From the NCBI GenBank assembly GCA_011053245.1, contig DRGS01000094.1, forward strand, positions 1 to 10,429: a stretch of DNA of 10,429 nt. The letters run 5' to 3'. Made by a program: the position numbers and the translations under genes. Positions 1 to 6,205 of this stretch are shown here, one piece after another (the stretch's first letter is position 1; every line of letters begins with the position of its first letter). Origin of the DNA: Phycisphaerales bacterium (lineage in GTDB: Bacteria > Planctomycetota > Phycisphaerae > Sedimentisphaerales > Anaerohalosphaeraceae). Below the pieces are notes generated by a model. That model made no database searches. It saw nothing but the letters and a program-made list of their open reading frames with translations, and was not told the DNA's origin.

Positions 1-1
1 C

Positions 2-397
2 CATCACCTGTCCGGTTTCATGGCAGACGTACACGCCTGCGGTATGCCCGATCCAGCCCATGAACCAGCCCGGAGGGATGCAGCAGAGCATATCAAGAGG
101 CATCGTGGCAAGCCATACCCTAACCTAAAGACCAGGACCGGTCGCTGGTACGTCGTCAACGCTCGCTTTGACCTGCCGTTCTGGAAAAAGAATCCGTGGG
201 TCAACGCTGACCGGACCGATATTTTCTTTTGCGCGCACTTGATCGCAAACGAATTTCGGTTTTGCGGACTGACAAAGGGCAAGATCAATCCGGGAGAGGT
301 AGATACGAAGGACTTTAGGGTCGGCGGTTCGTTCGAGAACGTCCTGGTCGACGGTGTTTCGCTTGATGGTAACGAGATACAAATTATGCGCGGGTGA
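2..397 (+). CDS. Papain-like/NlpC-P60-like cell-wall hydrolase, C-terminal part (5' truncated)
   Basis: The frame is open to the window edge, so this is probably the C-terminal 131 residues of a longer protein; the ATG at position 20 would be internal. A stretch reading HIKRHRGKPY is followed about 40 residues later by IFFCAHLIANEF and then INPGEVDTKDF. This order matches the C-terminal half of permuted papain-like / NlpC-P60-like hydrolases (YiiX-like), where a GKPY segment precedes FCSELVA with the catalytic Cys (here Cys codon 230-232), then a 'NP.E.TP.DF' segment. In those families the catalytic His lies N-terminal, which would be outside this window. The usual Ser-Glu after the Cys is Ala-His here, so activity is uncertain. 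The likely role is peptidoglycan or peptide/amide hydrolysis, often virion- or lysis-associated in phages. Family assignment rests on motif order only. Confidence 0.5.
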   Translation, partial: HHLSGFMADVHACGMPDPAHEPARRDAAEHIKRHRGKPYPNLKTRTGRWYVVNARFDLPFWKKNPWVNADRTDIFFCAHLIANEFRFCGLTKGKINPGEVDTKDFRVGGSFENVLVDGVSLDGNEIQIMRG

Positions 398-448
398 GAT
401 TAGTTTTTAGGTGATCGTTTATAGTTTATAGTTAAATGAGGTGTAAAA
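398..448 (+). promoter_or_regulatory. AT-rich leader with ribosome binding site before the cysteine-rich gene
   Basis: The gap holds degenerate TNTTTAG-like units (TTTTTAG, TTTATAG) and ends with GAGGTG at 438-443 and five bases to the ATG. It is the simplest member of the leader family that precedes each gene up to 4442. No clear -35/-10 promoter or hairpin terminator is visible. Confidence 0.55.
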
Positions 449-928
449 ATGAAATGGAATAGCCACGATTTTCAGCGGGAAAGGCAGATATTTAAGGACC
501 GTAGCTATACCCCATTTGGCGGCACTGAGGTAAGACATATAGCGGTGTGGACAAGGGTCAAGCTGGGGTTCCTGCTGATGATAGGCGTAGAGGTCGCAAA
601 CATTCACGTTGACACAAAGAACTCTGGCGTCGCCGTCGCGCTGGCCTGGGTGGAGAGCATGAGAAAGATACCCGGAATGGACATGGCGTGGAGGGCCATT
701 GAGTTTGCGTTCGGGGATTCAGACGACTGGATATGTCGCGAGTGCGGATGCACCGACGACGATTGCAACCAGTGTATCGAGGTGACCGGCCAGCCTTGTT
801 ATTGGGTCGAGGTAGATCTATGCAGCAGATGCAAAGACGAGATGGACGAGGGGGTAAAGGCAGTCATCGAGATCCAGCATCCCGAGATCGACGAGTTTAA
901 GATCAACGGACCGGGTGCGGCGAGATAA
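449..928 (+). CDS. Cysteine-rich phage protein (probable zinc-binding), function unknown
   Basis: 159 residues. The start is fixed by GAGGTG five bases upstream of the ATG. Residues 96-128 hold eight cysteines: ICRECGCTDDDCNQC (Cys 96, 99, 101, 106, 109), then Cys117 and a final CSRC (125, 128), with tryptophan and acidic residues between. A CRxCGCTDDDC...C..CxWVEPDLCSxC block is familiar to me from many phage hypothetical proteins, and its spacing suggests one or two structural zinc sites. The first 90 residues have no motif I recognise; a hydrophobic run at about 39-51 is too short and too charged on its flanks to be called a membrane segment. The last 30 residues are acidic and likely helical. 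The role could be nucleic-acid or protein binding, but nothing shows which. Confidence 0.75.
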   Translation: MKWNSHDFQRERQIFKDRSYTPFGGTEVRHIAVWTRVKLGFLLMIGVEVANIHVDTKNSGVAVALAWVESMRKIPGMDMAWRAIEFAFGDSDDWICRECGCTDDDCNQCIEVTGQPCYWVEVDLCSRCKDEMDEGVKAVIEIQHPEIDEFKINGPGAAR

Positions 929-993
929 AGGTAGAGGCGGGAATAGTTTTTAGTGTTTAGTTTTTAGTGTTTAGATATTTGAAAGGTGTAAAA
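929..993 (+). promoter_or_regulatory. Heptad-repeat leader, copy A
   Basis: A short non-repeat spacer is followed by four 7-base units of the form TNTTTAG (TTTTTAG / TGTTTAG alternating), then ATATTTGAAAGGTGTAAAA. The last 32 bases including the ATG (965-996) are identical to those before the genes at 1668 and 4442. AGGTG lies five bases from the ATG. An in-frame GTG at 967 inside the repeat is not a likely start. Confidence 0.6.
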
Positions 994-1554
994 ATGAAAA
1001 AGGTTTTGCTGAGTAGTGACAATGTTAGAGATATTATGACAAGGGGTAAGGTTCATATAGAACGCCGCAAATGCCCGAAAGCCAAAAAAGGTGACCGGCT
1101 ATTTGTTAAAGAGCCGTTATGGGTCAGTGAATGTGGGGGGTATTATGGCAGACCGATCTTTCCGTGTCAGTCGACAATATATGACGTTCTTAGCGTTGAT
1201 GGCAAACAGTTATGGCACGCCGGGGACAAGACCCCGCAACTTGAGTATCCGGACCACCGGTTCATGGTGGGCGGCTATAGCAGGCGGGTCAATACAAGAT
1301 GCAAGAAACGTCATGCCTTTGAATTGGACTTCGGAGAATACGACACCGGTAAGGTGATCGAGACACTTACAGGTAACACGCAGGTCGGCGAGAGCATTAA
1401 AGCTGTCTTTATGAAACGTATTCCATCGACGCGGATGCCTAAGTGGGCGGTTAGACTATGGATTGACGTTGTTAAGGTGCGGGGACCCCTGATTGAAGTT
1501 GAGGTCGCCAACGACAAAGGTGCGAAGTGGGACAAAGAAAACTATGGACGCTGA
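994..1554 (+). CDS. ASCH-like domain protein
   Basis: 186 residues from the ATG that sits behind AGGTG; upstream in-frame codons belong to the repeated leader and are excluded. The N-terminus (VLLSSDNVRDIMTRGKVHIERR) resembles the 'mvraildGrKTqTRR' segment of phage ASCH-type proteins. It is followed by KKGDRLFVKEPLWV, like 'GDiLwVREtW', and near the C-terminus by a RIPSTRMPKWAVRLWIDV segment, like 'siHMPrwaaRiwLeVtdVr'. ASCH is a beta-barrel fold related to PUA, thought to bind RNA or modified nucleotides; the related YqfB protein is an amidohydrolase on N4-acetylcytidine. Substrate and role here are unknown. The canonical K-T-x-T-R-R is degraded to K-V-H-I-E-R-R, so it is a divergent member. 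Confidence 0.65.
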   Translation: MKKVLLSSDNVRDIMTRGKVHIERRKCPKAKKGDRLFVKEPLWVSECGGYYGRPIFPCQSTIYDVLSVDGKQLWHAGDKTPQLEYPDHRFMVGGYSRRVNTRCKKRHAFELDFGEYDTGKVIETLTGNTQVGESIKAVFMKRIPSTRMPKWAVRLWIDVVKVRGPLIEVEVANDKGAKWDKENYGR

Positions 1555-1667
1555 GGAAAAGCGAACCACGAGAAGGCAACTAAAAACAAAGAATTAAACG
1601 AGGTGTAGATTAGTCTTTAGTTTATAGTTTTTAGTCTTTAGTGTTTAGATATTTGAAAGGTGTAAAA
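1555..1667 (+). promoter_or_regulatory. Composite heptad leader with an orphan ribosome binding site, copy B
   Basis: The first half ends in GAGGTGTA at 1600-1607, a good ribosome binding site with no start codon at the expected distance; it runs straight into TAG and a second heptad block (TCTTTAG, TTTATAG, TTTTTAG, TCTTTAG, TGTTTAG). The block ends with the same 32-base terminal segment (1639-1670) as copies A and D. It looks like two leaders fused head to tail with the first gene missing. Confidence 0.55.
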
Positions 1668-2504
1668 ATGTTGATATTCAAACCGAGCGATGCGATGCTG
1701 GGGTCGATGGGCGGCCTGCCGTCAAAGTATCATTGTGAAGGCGATTGGTTCATGGCCTACGAATGGTTTTGCAGGAAGCTGATAGAGTTTGGCGGAGCGA
1801 AAGAGTTGATGAACGCAACCAGTAGCAGGAGCAATCTTAGTTTCGACCCCATCCGTAAGGTGAACACAGCGAGGGATCGGATAGCCTATCTGCTCATGCA
1901 CGGCTGGTATCATCCGCAAGCCGATGAGTTCCTTGCCTTCCTCGGGATAAACAAATGGGAGGACCTGGCCAGGCCCATCGCTCTAAAGGGCCGCAGGCCG
2001 CAGGGGTTCCCGAACGCTAACTGGTTCAAGATGCGGGGGCGGGTGTTCAGTTATAGTCCCAATAGTAGTCATCCCGGTGCAACGTGGGTGCAGGGCTTTC
2101 ACATACAGTTCGACGATTATCGCAAGCGGTGGTCGGCCAGCATCGAATACGATTACCAGCACGGTCACGGCAGCTCGTGGACGGTACAGATCGAGCAAAA
2201 GTACAGGGAGCATCTTAACTCTTTCAGGGAGCGTGTTGACGTCTGGATCGAGCAGCAGTTGATACCGGAGGGCCGAAAAGATAGAGAGCGGCAGGGTCGC
2301 GAGCAGACATGGAACCGCATTCATTCTGCGATGGACGACCTGTTTTATCATGACTTCAAGAGCGATAGCGTACTCGACCACGAGGATCAAATGGCGGACA
2401 TACTTGTAAACGCGGACGGACCATCTGTGCCCTCTTTGCATGTCGGGCGGATAAGGATAACTAAATCGAGACTTGCGACCTTGAAGCGATGGGCGACAGA
2501 GTGA
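1668..2504 (+). CDS. Hypothetical protein, 278 residues
   Basis: I do not recognise a family. The start is the ATG five bases after AGGTG of the shared leader. The protein is rich in aromatic residues and soluble-looking, with no signal peptide or membrane segment. The first 100 residues look helical (DWFMAYEWFCRKLIEF, then IAYLLMHGWYHPQADEFLAFLG). A central segment (about 105-175) is rich in Trp, Tyr, His and Ser and looks like beta structure (VQGFHIQFDDYRKRWSASIE). A charged helical stretch follows (about 178-245, with KYREHLNSFRERVDVWIEQQ). The C-terminus is short and basic. It does not carry the DGFAG-type start expected of TcmP, the usual partner of the DUF5131 family encoded next. It is probably an accessory phage protein. 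Confidence 0.7.
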   Translation: MLIFKPSDAMLGSMGGLPSKYHCEGDWFMAYEWFCRKLIEFGGAKELMNATSSRSNLSFDPIRKVNTARDRIAYLLMHGWYHPQADEFLAFLGINKWEDLARPIALKGRRPQGFPNANWFKMRGRVFSYSPNSSHPGATWVQGFHIQFDDYRKRWSASIEYDYQHGHGSSWTVQIEQKYREHLNSFRERVDVWIEQQLIPEGRKDRERQGREQTWNRIHSAMDDLFYHDFKSDSVLDHEDQMADILVNADGPSVPSLHVGRIRITKSRLATLKRWATE

Positions 2505-2586
2505 TTAGTTTTTAGTTTTTAGTTAAACGAGGGTAAATAGTTTTGAGTGTTTAGTCTTTAGTGTTTAGATATTTGAAAGGTGTCGG
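2505..2586 (+). promoter_or_regulatory. Heptad leader with degenerate orphan start region, copy C
   Basis: TTTTTAG units are followed by GTTAAACGAGGG (orphan ribosome binding site at 2529-2533 with no gene), then a further heptad block ending in the shared segment 2559-2583. The copy diverges only in the last bases before the ATG: GTGTCGG replaces GTGTAAAA, shifting the spacing by one base. Confidence 0.55.
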
Positions 2587-3756
2587 ATGAGTAAAACAAA
2601 GATCGAATGGACAGATGAGACTTGGAATGTTACGGGTGGATGCACCCCTGTTTCTGCGGGATGTTTGAATTGTGCGGCCGCAAGATCGGCGAGGCGGTGT
2701 ATAGGCTTCGGCAACGATAAATACAAAGGGCTTGTCAATGGATCCAAATGGACCGGCGAGATTAGGCTGTATCCCGATGAACTTGAAAAACCGCTGCATT
2801 GGAAACAGCAGCGACGTGTATTTGTGGACTTTATGAGCGATCTTTTTCATCCGGATGTGCCCTTTGATTTTATCGATAAGGTCTGGGCGGTGATGGCCCT
2901 TTGCCCTGATCATACATTCCAGGTCCTGACCAAACGACCGGAGCGGATGGCGGAGTATATAAACTTTATAACGGGCGAAGCGTCAGACGGACCCGGCGGC
3001 TATCCAGTGCAGGACCATTTTAGTGATGTCATTTTAGACAGTAAGTCTTACATGGAGAAAGCGACCGCTCTTGAAAAAGACGACCTGAAATATAACCACG
3101 CAGCCGGCAGGCGAACGCCAAGTTATGATTACTTTTATGCTGAAATTCTTAATAAAATCGAGGCAATCCATTGGCCTCTCCCCAACGTATGGCTTGGGAC
3201 AACGGCGGAGAATCAGGAGATGGCTAACTTGCGGATCCCCGAACTTTTGAAGTGCCCGGCGGCAAAGCGATTCGTAAGCGTTGAGCCGATGCTGGGGGCG
3301 GTGGATTTAACGAAATATGTCACGTTACGATATGGCAAAAGCCCGGACGACTGTAACGTCATGGATAGCTGTGGCGAATGCAACACTTATCCATGCCCAT
3401 CAAAGCCCAACGTGATATATCTCGACTGGGTTATCTGCGGGGGCGAATCGGGTCCGGGGGCAAGGCCGATGTACCCTGACTGGGCAAGGTCGATCCGAGA
3501 TCAATGCAAGGCCGCCGGCGTACCGTTCTTCTTTAAGCAGTGGGGTGCGTGGGTTGATAGTGATCTAACGGAAGTAAAAGGAAACATTAAAAATGCAAAA
3601 ATTATGTTTCCTGATGGCTCAACGGTTCTCTGGCAGGATAAGCCGTGGAATCACTATGAATTTTATGAAAGAGGTGGCTTAGAAGTAGTCCGTGTCGGCA
3701 AAAAGAAAGCGGGCAGCTTGTTAGATGGGGCCCAGCATAAGGAGATGCCAATATAG
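2587..3756 (+). CDS. Gp37/Gp68 family (DUF5131) three-cysteine phage protein
   Basis: 389 residues. The opening KIEWTDETWNVTGGCTPVSAGC-L-N-C is the hallmark of the DUF5131 / phage Gp37-Gp68 family: Cys19-X6-Cys26-X2-Cys29 behind a W-T-D-x-T-W-N signature. Further family landmarks are VLTKRPERM, LPNVWLGTTAENQ, RFVSVEPMLG, DWVICGGESGPGARP, GVPFFFKQWG and a C-terminal VGKKKAGSLLDG. The family is thought to bind a metal cluster and is distantly radical-SAM-like; its reaction is not established. It is often paired with TcmP, and no TcmP gene is visible here. Two oddities: the residue after Cys29 is Ala where Tyr is usual, and two insertions (about 130-190, and a Cys-rich one near 255-275 with CGECNTYPC) make it longer than the usual roughly 240-290 residues. 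The ATG follows AAAGGTG of the shared leader. Confidence 0.9.
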   Translation: MSKTKIEWTDETWNVTGGCTPVSAGCLNCAAARSARRCIGFGNDKYKGLVNGSKWTGEIRLYPDELEKPLHWKQQRRVFVDFMSDLFHPDVPFDFIDKVWAVMALCPDHTFQVLTKRPERMAEYINFITGEASDGPGGYPVQDHFSDVILDSKSYMEKATALEKDDLKYNHAAGRRTPSYDYFYAEILNKIEAIHWPLPNVWLGTTAENQEMANLRIPELLKCPAAKRFVSVEPMLGAVDLTKYVTLRYGKSPDDCNVMDSCGECNTYPCPSKPNVIYLDWVICGGESGPGARPMYPDWARSIRDQCKAAGVPFFFKQWGAWVDSDLTEVKGNIKNAKIMFPDGSTVLWQDKPWNHYEFYERGGLEVVRVGKKKAGSLLDGAQHKEMPI

Positions 3757-3854
3757 TTTTTAGTTTTTAGTCTTTGGTTTTTAGTTTTTAATTGAGGTGT
3801 AAGTTAGTCTTTAGTTTATGGTTTTTAGTTTTTAGTTAAATGAGGTGTAAGGCA
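3757..3854 (+). promoter_or_regulatory. Composite heptad leader before the winged-helix gene
   Basis: Heptad units TTTTTAG/TCTTTGG lead into an orphan GAGGTG at 3794-3799 with no start, then a second heptad block and a second GAGGTG eight bases before the ATG at 3855. Bases 3790-3847 recur exactly at 4331-4388 on the other side of the gene. Confidence 0.55.
3790..3847 (+). repeat. 58-bp direct repeat, left copy
   Basis: Begins AATTGAGGTGTAAGTTAG and ends GTTAAATGAGGTG. It matches 4331-4388 base for base by eye. The pair brackets the gene at 3855-4310, giving a period of 541 bp. Confidence 0.85.
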
Positions 3855-4310
3855 ATGAGAGTTAGTAAAGATCAATTTGAATATTACACTCGCCGAGCGA
3901 GCCAAAGAGAGTTCGTGACTGTCCAGAGGTTGCACAATAAAGCGTTTGGTTGCGAGATCCGGCGGTTCGTCGAGTTCTCCACTAACAGCGTTGTCGCCGC
4001 CAGCATAGACGATAAACAGTTTTATGTAAAGGCCAGCAGTACGCAGGCGGCGGTAACGACAACGCAGAAGACAACGCGGGACTTTATAGGGGGGTACATA
4101 AAAAAGGAAAAAAAGTCGCCGACGATCCATGAGGTGGCCGCAAAGTTAAAGATAAAGTTAAATTATGTCCATCATGTAATACAAGAACTTATTAAGAAGG
4201 GGTATATAACAAAAGTATTTCGAGCTGAGCGAGGTTTCGCGATGGTCCCGCAGGAATGCCCGGTCTGCAACGTAAAAACAGAGTGGCCCTACGACCATGT
4301 TTGCGGATGA
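3855..4310 (+). CDS. Winged-helix DNA-binding protein with C-terminal zinc knuckle
   Basis: 151 residues. An earlier in-frame ATG at 3840 overlaps the ribosome binding site GAGGTG, so the ATG at 3855 is preferred. Residues about 73-131 form a LexA-type winged helix: DFIGGYIKKEKKSPTIHEVA, then helix LNYVHHVIQELIKKGYI, then a short wing ending GFAMV. The S-P-T-I-x-E-V-A pattern is the usual 'PTvrEia' turn. A C-terminal CPVC (135-138) with His148 and Cys150 gives a C-X2-C-X9-H-X-C zinc-binding pattern. There is no LexA peptidase domain. The N-terminal 70 residues (YYTRRASQREF...) are basic and unassigned. It is likely a small phage regulator; the operator is unknown. It sits between two copies of a 58-bp direct repeat, so it could be gained or lost as one unit. 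Confidence 0.7.
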   Translation: MRVSKDQFEYYTRRASQREFVTVQRLHNKAFGCEIRRFVEFSTNSVVAASIDDKQFYVKASSTQAAVTTTQKTTRDFIGGYIKKEKKSPTIHEVAAKLKIKLNYVHHVIQELIKKGYITKVFRAERGFAMVPQECPVCNVKTEWPYDHVCG

Positions 4311-4441
4311 ACACGAATTAAAACGAATAGAATTGAGGTGTAAGTTAGTCTTTAGTTTATGGTTTTTAGTTTTTAGTTAAATGAGGTGGTATAGTTTTTA
4401 GTGTTTAGTCTTTAGTGTTTAGATATTTGAAAGGTGTAAAA
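4311..4441 (+). promoter_or_regulatory. Triple composite leader, copy D
   Basis: This gap holds three leader ends in a row. The first is an orphan GAGGTG at 4335-4340 inside the 58-bp repeat. The second is an orphan GAGGTG at 4383-4388 that runs into GTATAG. The third is a heptad block closing with the 32-base terminal segment (4413-4444) and the real start at 4442. It is the longest and most layered leader in the window. Confidence 0.55.
4331..4388 (+). repeat. 58-bp direct repeat, right copy
   Basis: Exact match to 3790-3847. It carries two GAGGTG sites, neither followed by a start codon at the usual distance, whereas the left copy's second site serves the gene at 3855. Confidence 0.85.
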
Positions 4442-4792
4442 ATGGAATGTATTTTTTGGTGTATAGCGGCAGTTGATTTGATGGGCATTTGTTTAGTGTT
4501 GTGGGTTCAGTGGCGGATGAATATTGGGCGTGGCCTGCCGAGTATCGACCCGGATAGTATCCCTCCGATGCCGGAGTGCAAGCCCCCAAAGCCAGAGAGT
4601 CCGCGGATAAATGACGACGGATATTTTATAGTTGATATAAGCAAGCCTCCGATCCCACCGCCTTTAGTAACAATGAGGGAGGGTTTATTTGGTTTTAGTG
4701 AGACCCGCAAGTCTAAAGAACTGACAAAACAGTGGAACTATTATAGAGAAAAATATGGGTATGAGTTGAGAAAAAACGACAATAACGATTAA
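4442..4792 (+). CDS. Small protein with one N-terminal membrane segment, unknown
   Basis: 116 residues; ATG five bases after AGGTG of the shared leader. Residues about 3-23 (CIFWCIAAVDLMGICLVLWV) are a strongly hydrophobic segment interrupted by one Asp, followed by basic WRMNIGRG, suggesting an N-out membrane anchor. A proline-rich stretch follows (about 33-55 and 69-77, with IPPMPECKPPKPESP and PPIPPPL), then a charged C-terminus ending in KNDNND. The layout resembles small phage inner-membrane proteins, including spanin- or holin-accessory-like ones, but no family is recognised. The frame continues after the TAA for 26 sense codons, see findings. Confidence 0.6.
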   Translation: MECIFWCIAAVDLMGICLVLWVQWRMNIGRGLPSIDPDSIPPMPECKPPKPESPRINDDGYFIVDISKPPIPPPLVTMREGLFGFSETRKSKELTKQWNYYREKYGYELRKNDNND

Positions 4793-4947
4793 GAGAGGCG
4801 CGGAGCTTTGTTCCCTGGCAAGGCGGATGCGGGTTCTCAAGCGGAGGCGTACAGGTCGTACGTCGAGCATTGAGGTTCGGTATTCAACGCAAAATCTTAT
4901 CTGCCTCTAAGGCAGCCAGCGGGCAAAGAAACCGCATCGAGGCAAAT

Positions 4948-5829
4948 ATGAAAACAGGTAGGAAAAAATTCGGCACAACCGACACCGAGCGGTCGATCAT
5001 CGACACGGTTCGTCTGGCATCCCGCAAGGTCCGGGGCGGCCGGGTCCCTACTCTGCGATCGATCGCCGATAAGCTCAACGCCTTGGGTCACGTTACTAAG
5101 AGCGGTGGGCAGTTTAGGCCGCAGACGATAGCGGCCATCCAGAAGCGGATAGCGGACGGTGAGTTCCGGACCTGCGCCAGGCGTATTAGAAAGACCCAGC
5201 TTACCAGCGGTGACTTCCGGAGCCAGGATCAGATCGAGTCGGACCTGTTTGATCTCTGCTACGCCGACTGTAAGCGGCCACAAAAGAAAAGCGATCTATA
5301 TTTTCTCTACTGTATCCTTTTGGGTACCGGGCTGAGGGCATCTGAACTTTGCGACTTGCAATGGCGTGACGTAGATGTTGACAAGCGGATGGTCAATGTC
5401 CGCAGGGGTAAGGGTTCAAAGCAGAGGTCGATAATAATCTCAAGGGTTACGGCGGGTTTATTTGTTTCCAGAGGAATCAACTCTAAGGCCGCCCGTGACC
5501 CGGTGTTCACTAACTCCGCCGGCGGCAAGTTGAGTTACGATGCTCTGCATGATCGGGGTAAAAAGATAGCGGCGATCATTGGCGACCCTCGTTGGCATCT
5601 CCATTGTATGCGGCATACGTTCGCTACCCGTTTATACAATTATAAAAAAGACATAAACTTCGTCGCCGACCAGCTTGGGCACTCATCTATCGAGACGACG
5701 AGGATTTACGCTAAGACGTTAAATAGTGAGAAGTTAGAGCAGATGGACGCAATGGATTCACTGGGCAAATCGCCGACAGAATCCAGTGCCTCCCCAGATT
5801 CTACCAGTAAACCGGAGAAAAACCCATAA
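4948..5829 (+). CDS. Tyrosine recombinase / phage integrase
   Basis: 293 residues from ATG 4948, preceded by GAGG at 4939; a TTG at 4870 would add 26 residues with no clear ribosome binding site. The catalytic set is complete: Arg130 in GTGLRASELCDL, Lys155 in RRGKGSKQR, His219-X2-Arg222 in HLHCMRHTFATRL, His245 in LGHSSIETTRIY and nucleophile Tyr254. The core (about 90-265) is a normal phage integrase domain. The N-terminal 80 residues are unusual: instead of a clear SAM-like core-binding domain they read TLRSIADKLNALGHVTKSGG followed by FRPQTIAAIQKR. That is the pattern seen in the recombinase region of large serine recombinases ('siraIAaeLNarGi.T..G..W.p.tV..iL'). The last 25 residues are a Ser/Pro/Lys-rich tail. 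Role: integration or excision of this element or rearrangement within it. No attachment site could be identified. Confidence 0.92.
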   Translation: MKTGRKKFGTTDTERSIIDTVRLASRKVRGGRVPTLRSIADKLNALGHVTKSGGQFRPQTIAAIQKRIADGEFRTCARRIRKTQLTSGDFRSQDQIESDLFDLCYADCKRPQKKSDLYFLYCILLGTGLRASELCDLQWRDVDVDKRMVNVRRGKGSKQRSIIISRVTAGLFVSRGINSKAARDPVFTNSAGGKLSYDALHDRGKKIAAIIGDPRWHLHCMRHTFATRLYNYKKDINFVADQLGHSSIETTRIYAKTLNSEKLEQMDAMDSLGKSPTESSASPDSTSKPEKNP

Positions 5830-5888
5830 ACACTGTGTTTGTGGGCGGTTACAACAGAAAAAAGAAAAACGAAAACGGAAAGCGAGAA

Positions 5889-6194
5889 ATGGGCAAGGAA
5901 AAAGTGGAAATAGACAGCGTGGACGTATTAGAAAATGTTAATGATGTCCAGGGATTGCTTGATGCAGTCGGCAAAATGGTGGGCGACTTTCACGGCGAAA
6001 AAGGGGAATATCCGACACAGCTAAAAGTACCGGACAACCACTGGTATCTATTGGAAATGGCATTGCACGAGTGTTTCCACACGCTGAGTAAAAAGAAAAG
6101 AGAGAAGATCATTAAGCGAGGTTTCGATGGGTCTGGGATAACCCTGTTTGGCTTAAAATTATACGGGACCATAAGAGTCCCGCATGTTCGATAA
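5889..6194 (+). CDS. Hypothetical protein, 101 residues
   Basis: No family recognised with confidence. ATG 5889 is chosen because GGAAAGCGA lies directly upstream, as it does before the next gene; a GTG at 5835 in the same frame would add 18 basic residues. The body reads EYPTQLKVPDNHWYLLEMAL and ends GSGITLFGLKLYGTIRVP. This resembles the shape of small phage proteins with a 'P..l.v....y..L' segment and a terminal 'lfGlkv' strand. HECFH at residues 60-64 formally fits HExxH, but the surroundings do not look like a protease. It is followed after 11 bases by the methyltransferase gene and is probably cotranscribed with it. Confidence 0.6.
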   Translation: MGKEKVEIDSVDVLENVNDVQGLLDAVGKMVGDFHGEKGEYPTQLKVPDNHWYLLEMALHECFHTLSKKKREKIIKRGFDGSGITLFGLKLYGTIRVPHVR

Positions 6195-6205
6195 CGGAAA
6201 GCGAC

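Noticed and set aside
1..105. A minus-strand frame reading GWIGHTAGVYVCHETGQV, like an NlpC/P60 segment
   Set aside because: It has a stop just upstream, no ribosome binding site, and runs opposite to a convincing plus-strand C-terminus. The likeness is probably chance, though odd because the plus-strand gene seems to be of the same fold group.
967..4441. An N-terminal MFRYLKGVKM shared by three proteins (GTG at 967, 1641 and 4415)
   Set aside because: It is the translation of the repeated leader itself; the ribosome binding site AGGTG lies inside it and points to the ATG ten codons later.
398..4441. Telomere-like repeats (TTTAGNN) as in plants or algae
   Set aside because: The units are degenerate, always end in a bacterial ribosome binding site and lie between genes; nothing suggests a chromosome end.
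4800..4900. tRNA or tRNA-like attachment site before the recombinase
   Set aside because: GGTTCTCAA and GGTTCGGTATTC resemble T-arm text, but no acceptor or anticodon stem could be paired by eye.
6066..6080. HExxH metalloprotease motif (HECFH) in the 101-residue protein
   Set aside because: A single short motif in a small protein lacking a third ligand or protease context; likely coincidence.
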